From assembly GCA_017886205.1 (NCBI GenBank), contig JAFNEO010000024.1, positions 1 through 64,000 of the forward strand: 64,000 bases of DNA. The letters run 5' to 3'. The number at the start of each line of letters is the position of its first letter. The first letter of the stretch is position 1. This document shows, piece by piece, positions 37,041-47,913 of this stretch. Source of the stretch: Candidatus Aminicenantota bacterium (GTDB lineage: Bacteria > Acidobacteriota > Aminicenantia > Aminicenantales > UBA8522). The notes under the pieces were generated by a model. That model ran no database searches. It was not told the DNA's origin and saw nothing but the letters and a program-made list of their open reading frames with translations. The position numbers and the translations under genes were made by a program.

Positions 37041-40000
37041 TCAACCTGCCTTGCGCCGGCGCACCATCAGGTAATAGATCGTCGGGGTAGCGATGAGGGA
37101 GAGAAGGACCGATATGCAGAGAGCTCCGATGACCGCGATAGCCAGAGGCTTCAGCATGTCGGCGCCCGAACCGATGCCGTAGGCCAAAGGCAGCATCCCG
37201 AGGGCCGCGGCCATCGACGTCATCAGGACCGGCCTCAGCCTCCGTCTCCCCGAGCGCACCAGCGCCTCGGCCAGGTCCAGACCCTGAGACTGGAGCTCCC
37301 TGACGAAATCCAGCATCAGGATCCCGTTCTTAGCGACGATGCCGACCCCGATGATGGCCCCCAGGAGCGAAACGACATTGAGGGATGTCCCCGTGATCCA
37401 CAGGGCGAGGATCGTCCCGAACATGGCCAGCACCGCGCCGAAGACGATGGCCAGGGGCTCGTAGAACGAGCCGAACTCCAGGAGCAGGACGGTGAAGACG
37501 AGGAAGATGGCCATGAGCAGGACGATCATCAGATTGCGGAAGGATTCCCTCTGCTGCTGGTAAACACCGCCATACTCGATCGAGCCGGGCGGGAGGGTCC
37601 TATCCTTGCCGAGGGTGCTTCGGATCTCGGCCATGGCGCCTCCCAAGTCGCGGCCTTCGAGCCGGGCCGTGACGGCTACATCCTGGCGGAAGTCGTCGCG
37701 CCGGAGTTCGAGCTGACCCGGTTCCTCGACGACGTCCACGACTTGGGACAGCTTGACCAGGGTCCCGTCGGCCGCCCGGAGCGGGAGGTTCCGCAGCTTT
37801 TCCAGACGGTTGGTGCCGGCCGGGTCCGCTTTCACCCGGATCGCGACCACTCGGTCTCCTTCGAGTACGGTCGAGGCCGTCTGCCCCAGCATGGCCGTGT
37901 TGACCGCGGCAGCGATGGCGTCCGCGGTCAGGCCGAAACGTTCCGCGTCGACATAGCGGACGCGGAAACTGATGGTCGGCCCGGTGTAGATCAGGCCGTC
38001 GAAAACGTCCACGACGCCCGGGATCTTGCCCAGCCGCTCGGCGACCTGAGGCGCCTTTGCTTTCAGATAGGCCGTGTCTGTCGAGAAGATTTTCACTTCG
38101 ATCGGCTGGGGCGCGTACATCAGGTCGCCGATGAGGTCGGCCAGGATTCCCGGGAATTCCCAGATGACGTCGGGCAGGGCGGCGTTGAGCTTGTGCCTCA
38201 GCTCCGAGAGGACCTCCTCGGTCGACCGCTTCCGGTCGGGCCGCAGTTTGAGGAGGAAATCGCCGTTGTTCGGCTCAGTGATGAACAGGCCCAGCTGGGC
38301 CCCGGTGCGGCGGGAGTAACTTTCGAGCTCGGGCACGGAGCGGATGATGTCCTCCGCGTACTGGAGCTGGCGGTGGGTTTCGGCCAGGCTCGTTCCCGGA
38401 GGCGTAAGGTAATCGATGATGAACCCGCCTTCGTCCATCGGGGGCAGGAACTCGCTCTCTAGCCTCTTGTAGAGTATGAGCGCCAGGAGGATAACGCCAG
38501 TGCAGACTGCTATCGTCAGCCACCTGCGCTTGAGCGCGGCCCTCACCCCCGTTTCGTAGACCTTGATGACGCGCTGGAGCAGGGGGCCGCCGTGCTCTTC
38601 GTGGAGCGCGTCCAGCTCGTCCTTCCGGGAACGGAAGAACCAGGCGGCCAGCGACGGCGTCAGGGTCACGGCCAGGACCAATGACGTCAGCAGGGCGACG
38701 ACCATGGTCAGGGCTAGGGCACGGAAGAAAACGCCGGTGATTCCTTCGAGAAACGCCAGGGGGATGAAAACGACGACGGGAGTCAGGGTCGAGCCGACGA
38801 GTGGCCGGAAGAGCTCACTGATGGCCTCGCGGATGGCGGTCAGCCGGTCCCGGCCGGACTTGCGCTTGGTATGGATCGCCTCGACGACGACGATCGCGTC
38901 GTCGATGACAAGTCCGATGGCGGCCGCGATCCCTCCTAGGGTCATCAGGTTGAACGAAAGGCCCGCAGCCCTGATGGAGATGAGCGTCACGAGGACGGTG
39001 ACCGGTATGACCATGATCGCGACAAGCGTGGTCTTCCAGCTCTTGAGGAAAAAGTAGAGGATGAGGACCGAGAGGACCAGGCCGAAAATGATGGCCTCCC
39101 AGACGCTTTGGACAGAGGCCCTGACAAGTAGAGATTGATCGTAGAAAAATGCGAGTTTCAAGTCGGACGGCAGCTCTCTCCTGAGGATTTTCAAGTCCGC
39201 CGTTAGACGCTTGGCGATGTCCAGGGTACTACCATCCGGCTGGCTGTAGATGTTGATCAGCACGGCTTCCTGGCCGTCCGCGGTGACGACGTTGAACACG
39301 GGCTCCGGGCCGCGCATGACCCGGGCGAAGTCGCGGACGAGGACCGGGTGTTTGCCAGCGACCGTCACCGGGAAGTCCTCGATCTCCTTGATGGAGTGGA
39401 CGCGGCCGTCAACAACCGCCAGGTACATCATCCGATTTTCCTCGTGGAGCCCCGTCGAGGTCACGAGGTTGTTCTTGTTCAGGGCCTCGGTCACCTGGGT
39501 CAGGGTCAGGCCGGCCGCCTGCAGCCGGACCGGGTCGACCACGATGTGGAACTCGGGCGTGCGGCCTCCCACGAGGTCCACCCGGGCGATCCCGGGGATC
39601 TGGAGGAATCGCGGCTTGAGCTCGTAGCGGGCGATCTCCCAGAGCTTGGTCAGGTCGCGTCGGGGGCTCGTTAAGCTGACACCGATGATGGGGAAGTTCG
39701 AGAAGGTTACACGATAGACTTCGGCCTCGGCGGTCGACGGCAGCGAGGCCCGGATCTGGGAGAGCCGGCCCAGGACGTAGAGCTCGGACTGGATCATGTC
39801 GACTTTCCAGTTGAAGAAGACGTTGACCTCCGCCGAGCCGCGCCCCGTCGCCGAGCGGATCGTGACGACGCCCGGAATGTCCTTCATGCCCTCCTCGACG
39901 GGCCGGGTGATGGTCGCCATCATCTCGTCGGCCGGCATAACGCCGTTGTCGATGAGGATGACGACGCGGGGGAAATTCGTCTGGGGGAAGACCGACGACG

Positions 40001-40109
40001 GCAAGGTCAGGGCCGCGTAGATGCCGGCCAGGCACAGGGCGATGCTGATGAAGACGATCGGCAGGGCGTGACGAGTCGCGAACCGGCCGAGGGCTGAATC
40101 TTTGCTCAT
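37041..40109 (-). CDS. RND efflux transporter permease (AcrB/CusA superfamily)
   Basis: 12-TM RND architecture; GGIAAAIGLVIDDAIVVVEAI, LLGAIIGVGIVAKNGILMLDFV. Confidence 0.95.
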   Translation of the reverse strand: MSKDSALGRFATRHALPIVFISIALCLAGIYAALTLPSSVFPQTNFPRVVILIDNGVMPADEMMATITRPVEEGMKDIPGVVTIRSATGRGSAEVNVFFNWKVDMIQSELYVLGRLSQIRASLPSTAEAEVYRVTFSNFPIIGVSLTSPRRDLTKLWEIARYELKPRFLQIPGIARVDLVGGRTPEFHIVVDPVRLQAAGLTLTQVTEALNKNNLVTSTGLHEENRMMYLAVVDGRVHSIKEIEDFPVTVAGKHPVLVRDFARVMRGPEPVFNVVTADGQEAVLINIYSQPDGSTLDIAKRLTADLKILRRELPSDLKLAFFYDQSLLVRASVQSVWEAIIFGLVLSVLILYFFLKSWKTTLVAIMVIPVTVLVTLISIRAAGLSFNLMTLGGIAAAIGLVIDDAIVVVEAIHTKRKSGRDRLTAIREAISELFRPLVGSTLTPVVVFIPLAFLEGITGVFFRALALTMVVALLTSLVLAVTLTPSLAAWFFRSRKDELDALHEEHGGPLLQRVIKVYETGVRAALKRRWLTIAVCTGVILLALILYKRLESEFLPPMDEGGFIIDYLTPPGTSLAETHRQLQYAEDIIRSVPELESYSRRTGAQLGLFITEPNNGDFLLKLRPDRKRSTEEVLSELRHKLNAALPDVIWEFPGILADLIGDLMYAPQPIEVKIFSTDTAYLKAKAPQVAERLGKIPGVVDVFDGLIYTGPTISFRVRYVDAERFGLTADAIAAAVNTAMLGQTASTVLEGDRVVAIRVKADPAGTNRLEKLRNLPLRAADGTLVKLSQVVDVVEEPGQLELRRDDFRQDVAVTARLEGRDLGGAMAEIRSTLGKDRTLPPGSIEYGGVYQQQRESFRNLMIVLLMAIFLVFTVLLLEFGSFYEPLAIVFGAVLAMFGTILALWITGTSLNVVSLLGAIIGVGIVAKNGILMLDFVRELQSQGLDLAEALVRSGRRRLRPVLMTSMAAALGMLPLAYGIGSGADMLKPLAIAVIGALCISVLLSLIATPTIYYLMVRRRKAG

Positions 40110-40114
40110 TAAGG

Positions 40115-41191
40115 CTATTTGTTCTCGATGACGTGGATCTTCGTTTCGCCGGTGATGGTATAGGCATCTACGGTGACAATCACGAGGCCTTCTTTTAACC
40201 CCTCGCCTTCGACCTCGGCCAGACCGGCGTCGCGCAAGCCCGATTTGACGGGTCTGGGAACGGCCTTGTCGCCCTCGACAACCATCAGCACGGTCCCCCC
40301 GTCGGGCCCGGGCACAACGCTATCTTCTGGGACGGCCAGGACGTTGCGGCGCTCCTCGGATACGATCCTTATGCTCAGGAACTGACCGGGCTGAAATCCT
40401 GCGCCGGAGGGAAGGGCCGCCCGGACGAGGACCGTGTCGGTTTTGGGATCGATATCCTTGCCGACGACAGTCAGTTTCCCGGCGGCCGCGCTCCCCGCGC
40501 CGAAATCGACCGGCTGGCCGGGCTTGAGCAGGCCAGCTTCGCGGCTGGGGACCTGGGCCGTCACGACCAGACGCCCGAGGGCGATGACTTCGGCTAGGAC
40601 CGCGTTCGGCTCGACGGACTGGCCGAGCCGGGCGTTGATCCTGACCACTGTCCCGGCCAGCGGCGCCCTGATTTCAAGAAGGGACAATTCCGTCCGGGCC
40701 GCGGCCAGCTCGTTCCGGGCGGTCGTGAGCTGCAGCTCGGCTTCCTGAAAAGCCTTCTGCGAGGTCCCGTCAGCGGCGAGGAGTTTCTTCTGGCGTTCAT
40801 AAACCTGCTCGGCGAAGGCCAGTACTTTTTCCGCCCTGGCCACGGCGACCTCTGCCAGCCGGGTGTCGAGACGGAAGAGGACCGCTCCGCGCTCGACCGG
40901 ACGGCCTTCAGTGCATAGGATCTCCGCGAGGATGCCGCCCACCGGGGCCGAGAGATAGGCTCCTGCCGCCGGCTTTCCATCGCCGGGAGGTTCCGGCTCC
41001 ACGGTACCGTAGGCCGTGACGTAGCGGTGGAGTGTCGCCCGGACGACCTTCCCGACATGGACGGCGACGTCTGTGACGATTCCCTCTTCCTCACCGGCGG
41101 ATTTACGCCCGAGCCCCTTGATAAGGACGAGGACGGCGGCCCCGGCAACCGCCAGAATGATCAACCCGGTTACGACCTGGCGTCTAGTCAT
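40115..41191 (-). CDS. RND efflux periplasmic adaptor (membrane fusion protein)
   Basis: N-terminal TM; lipoyl/hairpin/beta-barrel pattern LSAPVGGILAEILCTEGRPVERGAVLFRLD; adjacent to RND. Confidence 0.92.
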   Translation of the reverse strand: MTRRQVVTGLIILAVAGAAVLVLIKGLGRKSAGEEEGIVTDVAVHVGKVVRATLHRYVTAYGTVEPEPPGDGKPAAGAYLSAPVGGILAEILCTEGRPVERGAVLFRLDTRLAEVAVARAEKVLAFAEQVYERQKKLLAADGTSQKAFQEAELQLTTARNELAAARTELSLLEIRAPLAGTVVRINARLGQSVEPNAVLAEVIALGRLVVTAQVPSREAGLLKPGQPVDFGAGSAAAGKLTVVGKDIDPKTDTVLVRAALPSGAGFQPGQFLSIRIVSEERRNVLAVPEDSVVPGPDGGTVLMVVEGDKAVPRPVKSGLRDAGLAEVEGEGLKEGLVIVTVDAYTITGETKIHVIENK

Positions 41192-42611
41192 CCTTGCGCT
41201 CCTTTGTGGGCCCGGAATCCTCCCGTGCCTTCGTATAAATCCAATCCCTGACGTCGAGCGGGCTCTGGGCCGCATTCTCCAGCCGCCCGACCGCTTCCTG
41301 GGCTTGGACCAGGGCTTCCAACCGGGCCTGCGTGCTCGCGTTGAGCTCGATCTGGACACCCAGGAGCTCGAGCTTGGATATCTCCCCGACCTGCCGCCTC
41401 GTCCTGGCCGCGGCCTCCTGCCTGGCCAAATTGGCAAGTAGGTCGTCGGCGGCCTGGGATTTCAGGAGGGCCGAGCGGCAGTCCTCGACGGCGGCATCAA
41501 GTTCTCCGATGACCTGGGATTGGAGAGCCAGGAAGCGGGCGGCGTTTTCCGTACGCCGGGCCTCGGCCTCGGCGATCGGACCGCGATTGCGGCTGAGGAT
41601 GGGAAGGTCGAGCGCCAGTCCGATTGTCCACTTGCTGTCGGTCTGGTCGAGTTGGTAGTTAGGCCCGAGACGGATATCGGGATATTGCTTGGCGATTTCG
41701 AGTTGGAGGGCGGATTGGCTGGCCGCATATTCGGAGAGGGCGGCCAGGATGTCCGACCGGTTGAGCACGGCGTGGCGGCGGACCTCGCCCGCCGGGAAAC
41801 CAGGGTCGGGAGGGCGGAAGCAGTCGAAGGAAAATGTCACACCCTCCAGCGCCCTGCGCGGCAGACCGAGGGCCGCGGCCAGCTGGGCCAGGGTGTTCTC
41901 TTTGATCCGGGCAGCTTCGATTGCACCCAGCCGGCTTCCGTCGAGCGCGACCCGGGCCTGGGTGAGATCATAAACGGAGACCTCGCCGGCTTCCTTCTGG
42001 ATTTCGAGGATCCGGACGATCTCTGCCTGGAGCTTCTGCGCTTCGGCGAGGAAGGACTCTTTCTCGCCAGCCCCATACGCTTCGAGTAAAGCTCCTCGCA
42101 GCCGGCTGCGAACTTGCCAGGCTGCGGACAGGATGTTCCAGCGGGCCGCCTCGGCGATGTGCCGGGCTTCGGCGATCCGGAGGCCGCGCTTGCCGGCGGT
42201 CTCGAGCGTGATCTCCAGGGAGACCTCCGGGATCCAGGGCGTGACCTCATCGACCGGAGTCGTGGCGTTGTATCCCAGCAGCGGATTCAAGGACGGGTTG
42301 GGCCGTTCGCCGGCCGTGATCCGGCCGCCGCGGGCGACGCCCCACTGGGCGCGGGCGATGTCCATATCGGGGTGATAGTAGAACGCCGCCAGAGTCAGGG
42401 ACTTGAGGTCCCAGGCGGCCGGCGGCCATCCCTTGGTTTCCTGGTTTTGAAGAAGGAAATCCCTGAGCTCCGGAGAATCAAGGCGCCGGGCCTCGAAATC
42501 TTCCATGGTCTGGGCGGACGCGATCGGCTTGGGGTGAAAGCGGACGCACGCGACCGCCGCCATAAGGACCACAGCCGGGCCAACGATCTTGAAAAACGGG
42601 ATCGGCTTCAC
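41184..42611 (-). CDS. TolC-family outer membrane efflux protein
   Basis: Two repeated coiled-coil OEP regions; first gene of the efflux operon. Confidence 0.9.
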   Translation of the reverse strand: MKPIPFFKIVGPAVVLMAAVACVRFHPKPIASAQTMEDFEARRLDSPELRDFLLQNQETKGWPPAAWDLKSLTLAAFYYHPDMDIARAQWGVARGGRITAGERPNPSLNPLLGYNATTPVDEVTPWIPEVSLEITLETAGKRGLRIAEARHIAEAARWNILSAAWQVRSRLRGALLEAYGAGEKESFLAEAQKLQAEIVRILEIQKEAGEVSVYDLTQARVALDGSRLGAIEAARIKENTLAQLAAALGLPRRALEGVTFSFDCFRPPDPGFPAGEVRRHAVLNRSDILAALSEYAASQSALQLEIAKQYPDIRLGPNYQLDQTDSKWTIGLALDLPILSRNRGPIAEAEARRTENAARFLALQSQVIGELDAAVEDCRSALLKSQAADDLLANLARQEAAARTRRQVGEISKLELLGVQIELNASTQARLEALVQAQEAVGRLENAAQSPLDVRDWIYTKAREDSGPTKERKDD

Positions 42612-42910
42612 AAAAACGCTTTCCTCTGTCCTTTAGCTCCAGATCATCCGCAGGTCCTAAGGCAGGGCGAGATGAATCTGAAAGATACATTATTATTAAT
42701 GACGCGACACAGTTTTTCAACTGAATTAATTTTCATGTCCCCTTCAGTTTCCTATCGGCCGGTCCATGAAACCCGCCGATTCCGGAGAGAAATTTTTGGC
42801 TTGACCAAAAAGCTGTCAAGGATGCCGTGGGCTTTCTTGATAAAATAATACAAAATCTATAAAATTTATCAGAATAATAATAATTTCAATTCAAGTCGGG
42901 ACGGAAGGCC

Positions 42911-43288
42911 TCAGGGCCGGAAGACTTTGAGGTCTACCTCTTTGATCATCCGGTAGTGCCGGTCGTTGGCGGTGAGGAGTGTTTCCCCGTGGACGATGGC
43001 CGTGGACACGATCAGGGCGTCGCTAAAAGTCAGGCTCCCGGCCAGGAAGTGCCTTTCGACATAGAAAACGGCCTTGGCCGAGATTTCCTCGCTGATATAG
43101 AGGATCCTGGCGTTCCAAGAACGGAACGTTTTTCTGAGGAGCCGGAGCTCCTGCATGTTTCTCATGCCCTGGAGAAGCTCCGCGTATGTCACGACGGAGA
43201 GAGCCAAACCCTCTTCCCTTTCTAGAGCGGCTTTCGCCCTTGGATTGCCCCGCATGTGCCAAATGAGAATGTCCGTATCGACGATCAT
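42911..43288 (-). CDS. Type II TA system VapC-family toxin (PIN domain)
   Basis: MIVDTDILIWHMRGNPRAKAAL; FSDALIVSTAIVHGETLLTANDRHYRMI. Confidence 0.92.
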   Translation of the reverse strand: MIVDTDILIWHMRGNPRAKAALEREEGLALSVVTYAELLQGMRNMQELRLLRKTFRSWNARILYISEEISAKAVFYVERHFLAGSLTFSDALIVSTAIVHGETLLTANDRHYRMIKEVDLKVFRP

Positions 43289-43551
43289 CCGAAGCGGCCC
43301 CGTCGCGCCTCCCGAACAAACCGCTCCACATCGGCGACTTTGGGATTATCCTTCCAAATGCCGAACAGCCGGGGAGGCGCCTCGGGTTTCTCACGGGTTA
43401 TTTCGAGAGGGACGATTTTTGCTCGGGGCCGGCCCCGAAATGTGATGATGACTTCTTCCCCACGGGAAACCGCGTGCAGGATGGCCCGGGAATGGAACCT
43501 CAGGTCTTTCGCCGTCGCGACCATTTCTACACCTTCTTCCTTAATATTCAT
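43285..43551 (-). CDS. Type II TA antitoxin, Phd/YefM-like
   Basis: VATAKDLRFHSRAILHAVSRGEEVIITFRGRPRAKIVPL; 4-nt overlap with the PIN gene. Confidence 0.88.
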   Translation of the reverse strand: MNIKEEGVEMVATAKDLRFHSRAILHAVSRGEEVIITFRGRPRAKIVPLEITREKPEAPPRLFGIWKDNPKVADVERFVREARRGRFG

Positions 43552-43799
43552 TTCATAGTGTATATTTAATATGCGTTTTTGTCAAGCCAAATTCCCGGCC
43601 GTCATCCCCATCATAGTTTTGGCCCGACTGCACATCCGGAGCGCCTATCGGTCTCCCTTGTATTAGACGCGGGCAAAATGGTTTCTTTTTCGATCCCGGC
43701 AAGCTATTTAATTTAAATCCGGTATTTGCCCGGTCGGGCGGCGATCAGGAGAACCTTTTCCCCTTGGATTCCGTATCATAAGGTGTGGAGGGTAAAGCG

Positions 43800-44504
43800 A
43801 TGAAGCACAGGCTTGGATTGATCATCCTGGGGTGCGCCGCCGCCCTTGCGCTAGTGGGCTGTGACGATATGGGCGATCTCACCACCGACTCAAAGACGGT
43901 TGAGGCGGCAGGAGCGGAAGCCGTCGAGATGAACGTCAAGATGGGCGCCGGAGAGCTGCGAGTCTCCGGCGGGGCCCAGGCTTTGATGGAGGCTGAGTTC
44001 ACGCATAGGACGAGGCGCCAGCCTCCCGAAGTCGAATATCGCGTCGCCGGTTCAAAGGGTTTCCTGTCCGTCGGGCAGCACCGCCACGGAGGCGTCTTCA
44101 TCGGCAGTTCCAGAAACGAATGGGACATCCGGCTGAACAGTCAAATCCCCGCTGACCTCAAAATTAACCTAGGCGCCGGAGAGAGCACACTCGACCTGGC
44201 GGAAGTCGATCTCCGTTCACTCACGGTCGATATGGGGGTGGGTGAGATGAAGCTCGACCTCCGAGGGAAGCACGAGCGCAACCTGGACGTGAGCATAGAC
44301 GGCGGCGTCGGAAGCGGGAAGATCTATCTGCCGCGAGAGGTGGGAGTTCGCGTCCGCGTCGACGGCGGGATCGGCTCGGTTGACGCCCATGAGTTCAACA
44401 AGAACGGCCACGTCTATACGAACGAAGCCTACGGAAAATCGCCAGTCACGATCGATATCAGTATCGACGCCGGTATCGGGAGCATTGACCTCAGGCTCGA
44501 CTGA
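43800..44504 (+). CDS. Predicted lipoprotein, DUF4097/toast-rack-like adhesin fold
   Basis: Lipobox LALVGC; repeated GAGE/GVGEMKLDLRG/GGVGSGKIYLP/GGIGSV beta-helix-like pattern. Confidence 0.7.
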   Translation: MKHRLGLIILGCAAALALVGCDDMGDLTTDSKTVEAAGAEAVEMNVKMGAGELRVSGGAQALMEAEFTHRTRRQPPEVEYRVAGSKGFLSVGQHRHGGVFIGSSRNEWDIRLNSQIPADLKINLGAGESTLDLAEVDLRSLTVDMGVGEMKLDLRGKHERNLDVSIDGGVGSGKIYLPREVGVRVRVDGGIGSVDAHEFNKNGHVYTNEAYGKSPVTIDISIDAGIGSIDLRLD

Positions 44505-44631
44505 ACACCGCAAACTCAAAGCCGCATACTGAATCTAATATCGATGGCGGTCTGGAAATTTCCAAACCCGCGATAAATTGGTATAGTAACCATTCTTACT
44601 CTTTGTCTCCACTGCTTTAATGGAGGAAAAG

Positions 44632-47600
44632 ATGAAAAAAAATTCTGTCTATGCCCTTATCGCTCTCTTTGTGTTCTCGTTAATGGCCTGGAGCGAAGCG
44701 CCGAAGATCGAAAAAAAGAGCCTCCTGACCACGGAGGTCCTGTCTGGGCTCGAATTCCGGAACATCGGCCCGGGATTGATGTCCGGCCGGATCAGCGATA
44801 TTGCCATCCACCCCAAGAACCGGAGCTTGTGGTATGTGGCCGTTGGATCGGGCGGCGTCTGGAAAACCGAGAACGCCGGCACGACCTGGACGCCCATCTT
44901 CGACGGCCAGGGATCGTACTCCATCGGCTGCCTCATTCTCGACCCCAATAACCCGGAGGTCGTCTGGGTGGGGACGGGAGAGAACGTCAGCGGCCGTCAT
45001 GTCGGCTTCGGCGACGGCGTCTATAAAAGTCTGAACGGCGGCAAGACGTGGACCAACATGGGCCTGGCCAAATCCGAACATATCGCCCGGATCCTGGTCG
45101 ATCCGCGCAATTCCAGCTTGGTTTACGTAGCCGCCGAAGGACCGCTCTGGTCGCCGGGCGGGGAGCGCGGGCTATACAAGAGCAGCGACGGCGGAAAAAC
45201 ATGGACTCTCTCCCTCGAGATCAGCAAGGATACCGGTGTCACCAGCGCCGAATTCGATCCTTCGAACTCCGATGTCATCTACGCTGCGGCCTACCAGCGC
45301 CGCCGTTCCGTGGCCGCCTTCATGGGCGGAGGACCCGAGTCGGCCATCTACAAGTCCGAGGACGCCGGGAAGACGTGGCGGAAGCTGACGGTCGGGCTGC
45401 CCGGCGGCGATAAAGGAAAGATCGGCCTCGCCGTTTCCCCGATCAACCCCAACGTCGTCTATGCCACGGTCGAAGCCGGCCCCGAAGAGAAGGGCTTCTA
45501 CCGGTCCTCCGACCGGGGCGAGAGCTGGGAAAAGCGCAATTCCTACACGAGCGGCGGCACGGGTCCCCATTACTACCAGGAGATCTTCGCCGACCCCAAT
45601 ATCTTCGACCGCGTCTATCAGATGGACCCGATGACGAGAGTGACCGAAGACGGCGGAAAGACGTGGCGTCCTGTCGGCGAGAAGAACAAGCACGTCGACA
45701 ACCACGCCTTGGCCTTTGTCAAAGGTGATCCCGACTACCTTCTCGAAGGGTGCGACGGGGGGGTGTATGAGACGCGCGACCGGGGCAAGACCTGGCGCTT
45801 TTTCGATAACCTCCCGGTGACTCAATTCTACAAGCTCGCCCTGGACAACGCCCTCCCCTTTTATAACGTCCACGGCGGCACCCAGGACAACGGCAGCCAG
45901 CTTGGTCCTTCGCGCACGCTCAATGCCCACGGCATCGACAACTCTGACTGGGTCATCACCTACGGCGCCGACGGGTACGCCTGTGCCATCGACCCCGAGG
46001 ATCCGAACATCCTTTATGTCGAAATGCAGGAGGGGAACCTCCTCCGCTACGACAAAAAAAGCCAGGAAACCGTCTACATCAGCCCCAAGCCGGGGTCCGA
46101 CGACCCTCCGCTCCGTTTCAACTGGGACTCCCCGGTCCATATCAGCCCGCACTCGCACACGCGCATTTACTATGCGTCGCAATTCCTGTGGAGAAGCGAT
46201 AACCGCGGCGATTCCTGGACTCGGATCAGCCCTGACCTCACCCGGAACATCTTCCGCCTCGAGCAGCCGATCATGGGTAAGACCTGGAGTACGGACGCCC
46301 TCTGGGACCACGGCGCCATGTCCATGTTCTCGACAATTACGACCATCGACGAGTCGCGGCTCCAGGAAGGCCTGATCTATGTGGGCACGGACGACAGCCT
46401 GATCCAGGTGACCGAGGACGGCGGAAAGTCGTGGCGCAAGGTTGACAAGATCGCCGGCCTGCCGGACTCCTTCTTTGTCAACAAAATCAAAGCGTCCAAG
46501 CACGATGACGACATCGTGTTCGCGGCGGTAGACAGCCACAAGACCGGAGATTACAAACCGTATCTCATGAAGAGCACAGACCGGGGAAAGACCTGGGTGA
46601 ATATCGCCGGCGACCTGCCGCAGCGGACCATCGTCTGGTCCGTTACCCAGGACCACCTCAAGAAAGACCTTCTTTTCGCCGGGACCGAGTTCGGCATCTG
46701 CGCCACCCTCGACGGCGGCGCTCACTGGCTCAAGCTGGGCGGGGGCGTCCCGACCATCTCCTTCCGCGACATCGACGTCCAGGAGCGAGATGGCGACCTG
46801 GTGGGTGCGTCGTTCGGCCGCGGCTTCTTCATCCTCGACGACTACTCCCCTCTGCGCCAGATAAGCGAGGAAAGCCTCCAGAAAGAGGCCGCGCTCTTCC
46901 CGGTCAAGAAAGCCCTGCAGTACATCCCCCTCCGGCCCATCGACTCGAGCGGCAAGGGGTGTCTGGGCGACGGATTCTATGTCGCGCCCAATCCGTCCTT
47001 CGGCGCCGTGTTCACCTATTATCTCAAGGATTCATTGAAGACCGAAGCCGAGGCGCGGCGCGAAGAAGAAAAGAATCTCGACAAGGCCGGAAAACCCGTC
47101 TCCTTCCCCGGCTGGGACAAGCTGAGGAAGGAAGAGGCAGAAGACAAGCCCGAGATCGTCCTGACCGTTAAGGACGAGTCGGGCCAGGTCGTCCGCCGGA
47201 TCGGCGGTCCGGTCTCTCAGGGAATCCACCGGGTCGCCTGGAGCCTGCGCTATCCGCCGGTCGAGCCGATTGAGCTCGAGGCGAAGGAGCGTGACGAATG
47301 GGAATGGAACCCGGGAGGTCCGCTCGTCGTGCCGGGGACGTTTACGGTTTCGCTGGCGAAAAAAGTGGAGGGCGTCCTGACGCCGCCGGGAGAGCCGCAG
47401 ACATTTATCGTGGAATCGCTGGGATTGGCCACGCTGGCGGAAAAGGACCGCGGCGCCCTCCTCGATTTCCAGAAGAAAGCCGGCGAGCTACAGCGGGCGA
47501 TGATGGGCGCCGGAGCGGCAGCCCGGGAAGCGTCCGAGAGCATCCGCTACATGAAAAAAGCTCTGATGGAGACGCCGCAGGCCGACCCGAAACTTCTGGA

Positions 47601-47913
47601 GAGGGCGAAAGAACTGGAGCGGCGGCTACGGGATGCCACCCGAGTGCTCTGGGGAGACCGGACTGTCATGCGCCGCAGCGAGGCCGCTTCTCCCGGCCTC
47701 ATGCAGAGGGTCAGCGCCCAGCTCACCACCACCTGCCCGATCACGGAGACTGCGAAACGTGATTATGAGATCGCCGCCGGTGCCTTTGAAAAACTGCTGG
47801 AGGAGATGCGCATCCTCATCGACCAGGATGTCAAGAAGCTGGGAGACGACCTCGAGGCCGCCGGCGCGCCCTGGACCCCGGGCCGCCGCTTGCCGGTGTG
47901 GAAGAAAAAATAG
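44632..47913 (+). CDS. Exported VPS10/sortilin-like BNR-repeat protein
   Basis: Signal peptide; many Asp-box-like SxDxGKTW repeats (KTENAGTTW, KSLNGGKTW, KSSDGGKTW, KSEDAGKTW). Confidence 0.92.
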   Translation: MKKNSVYALIALFVFSLMAWSEAPKIEKKSLLTTEVLSGLEFRNIGPGLMSGRISDIAIHPKNRSLWYVAVGSGGVWKTENAGTTWTPIFDGQGSYSIGCLILDPNNPEVVWVGTGENVSGRHVGFGDGVYKSLNGGKTWTNMGLAKSEHIARILVDPRNSSLVYVAAEGPLWSPGGERGLYKSSDGGKTWTLSLEISKDTGVTSAEFDPSNSDVIYAAAYQRRRSVAAFMGGGPESAIYKSEDAGKTWRKLTVGLPGGDKGKIGLAVSPINPNVVYATVEAGPEEKGFYRSSDRGESWEKRNSYTSGGTGPHYYQEIFADPNIFDRVYQMDPMTRVTEDGGKTWRPVGEKNKHVDNHALAFVKGDPDYLLEGCDGGVYETRDRGKTWRFFDNLPVTQFYKLALDNALPFYNVHGGTQDNGSQLGPSRTLNAHGIDNSDWVITYGADGYACAIDPEDPNILYVEMQEGNLLRYDKKSQETVYISPKPGSDDPPLRFNWDSPVHISPHSHTRIYYASQFLWRSDNRGDSWTRISPDLTRNIFRLEQPIMGKTWSTDALWDHGAMSMFSTITTIDESRLQEGLIYVGTDDSLIQVTEDGGKSWRKVDKIAGLPDSFFVNKIKASKHDDDIVFAAVDSHKTGDYKPYLMKSTDRGKTWVNIAGDLPQRTIVWSVTQDHLKKDLLFAGTEFGICATLDGGAHWLKLGGGVPTISFRDIDVQERDGDLVGASFGRGFFILDDYSPLRQISEESLQKEAALFPVKKALQYIPLRPIDSSGKGCLGDGFYVAPNPSFGAVFTYYLKDSLKTEAEARREEEKNLDKAGKPVSFPGWDKLRKEEAEDKPEIVLTVKDESGQVVRRIGGPVSQGIHRVAWSLRYPPVEPIELEAKERDEWEWNPGGPLVVPGTFTVSLAKKVEGVLTPPGEPQTFIVESLGLATLAEKDRGALLDFQKKAGELQRAMMGAGAAAREASESIRYMKKALMETPQADPKLLERAKELERRLRDATRVLWGDRTVMRRSEAASPGLMQRVSAQLTTTCPITETAKRDYEIAAGAFEKLLEEMRILIDQDVKKLGDDLEAAGAPWTPGRRLPVWKKK

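Noticed and set aside
45172-46725. 517-aa antisense ORF opposite the VPS10-like gene
   Set aside because: GC-shadow of the BNR-repeat gene; no family features.
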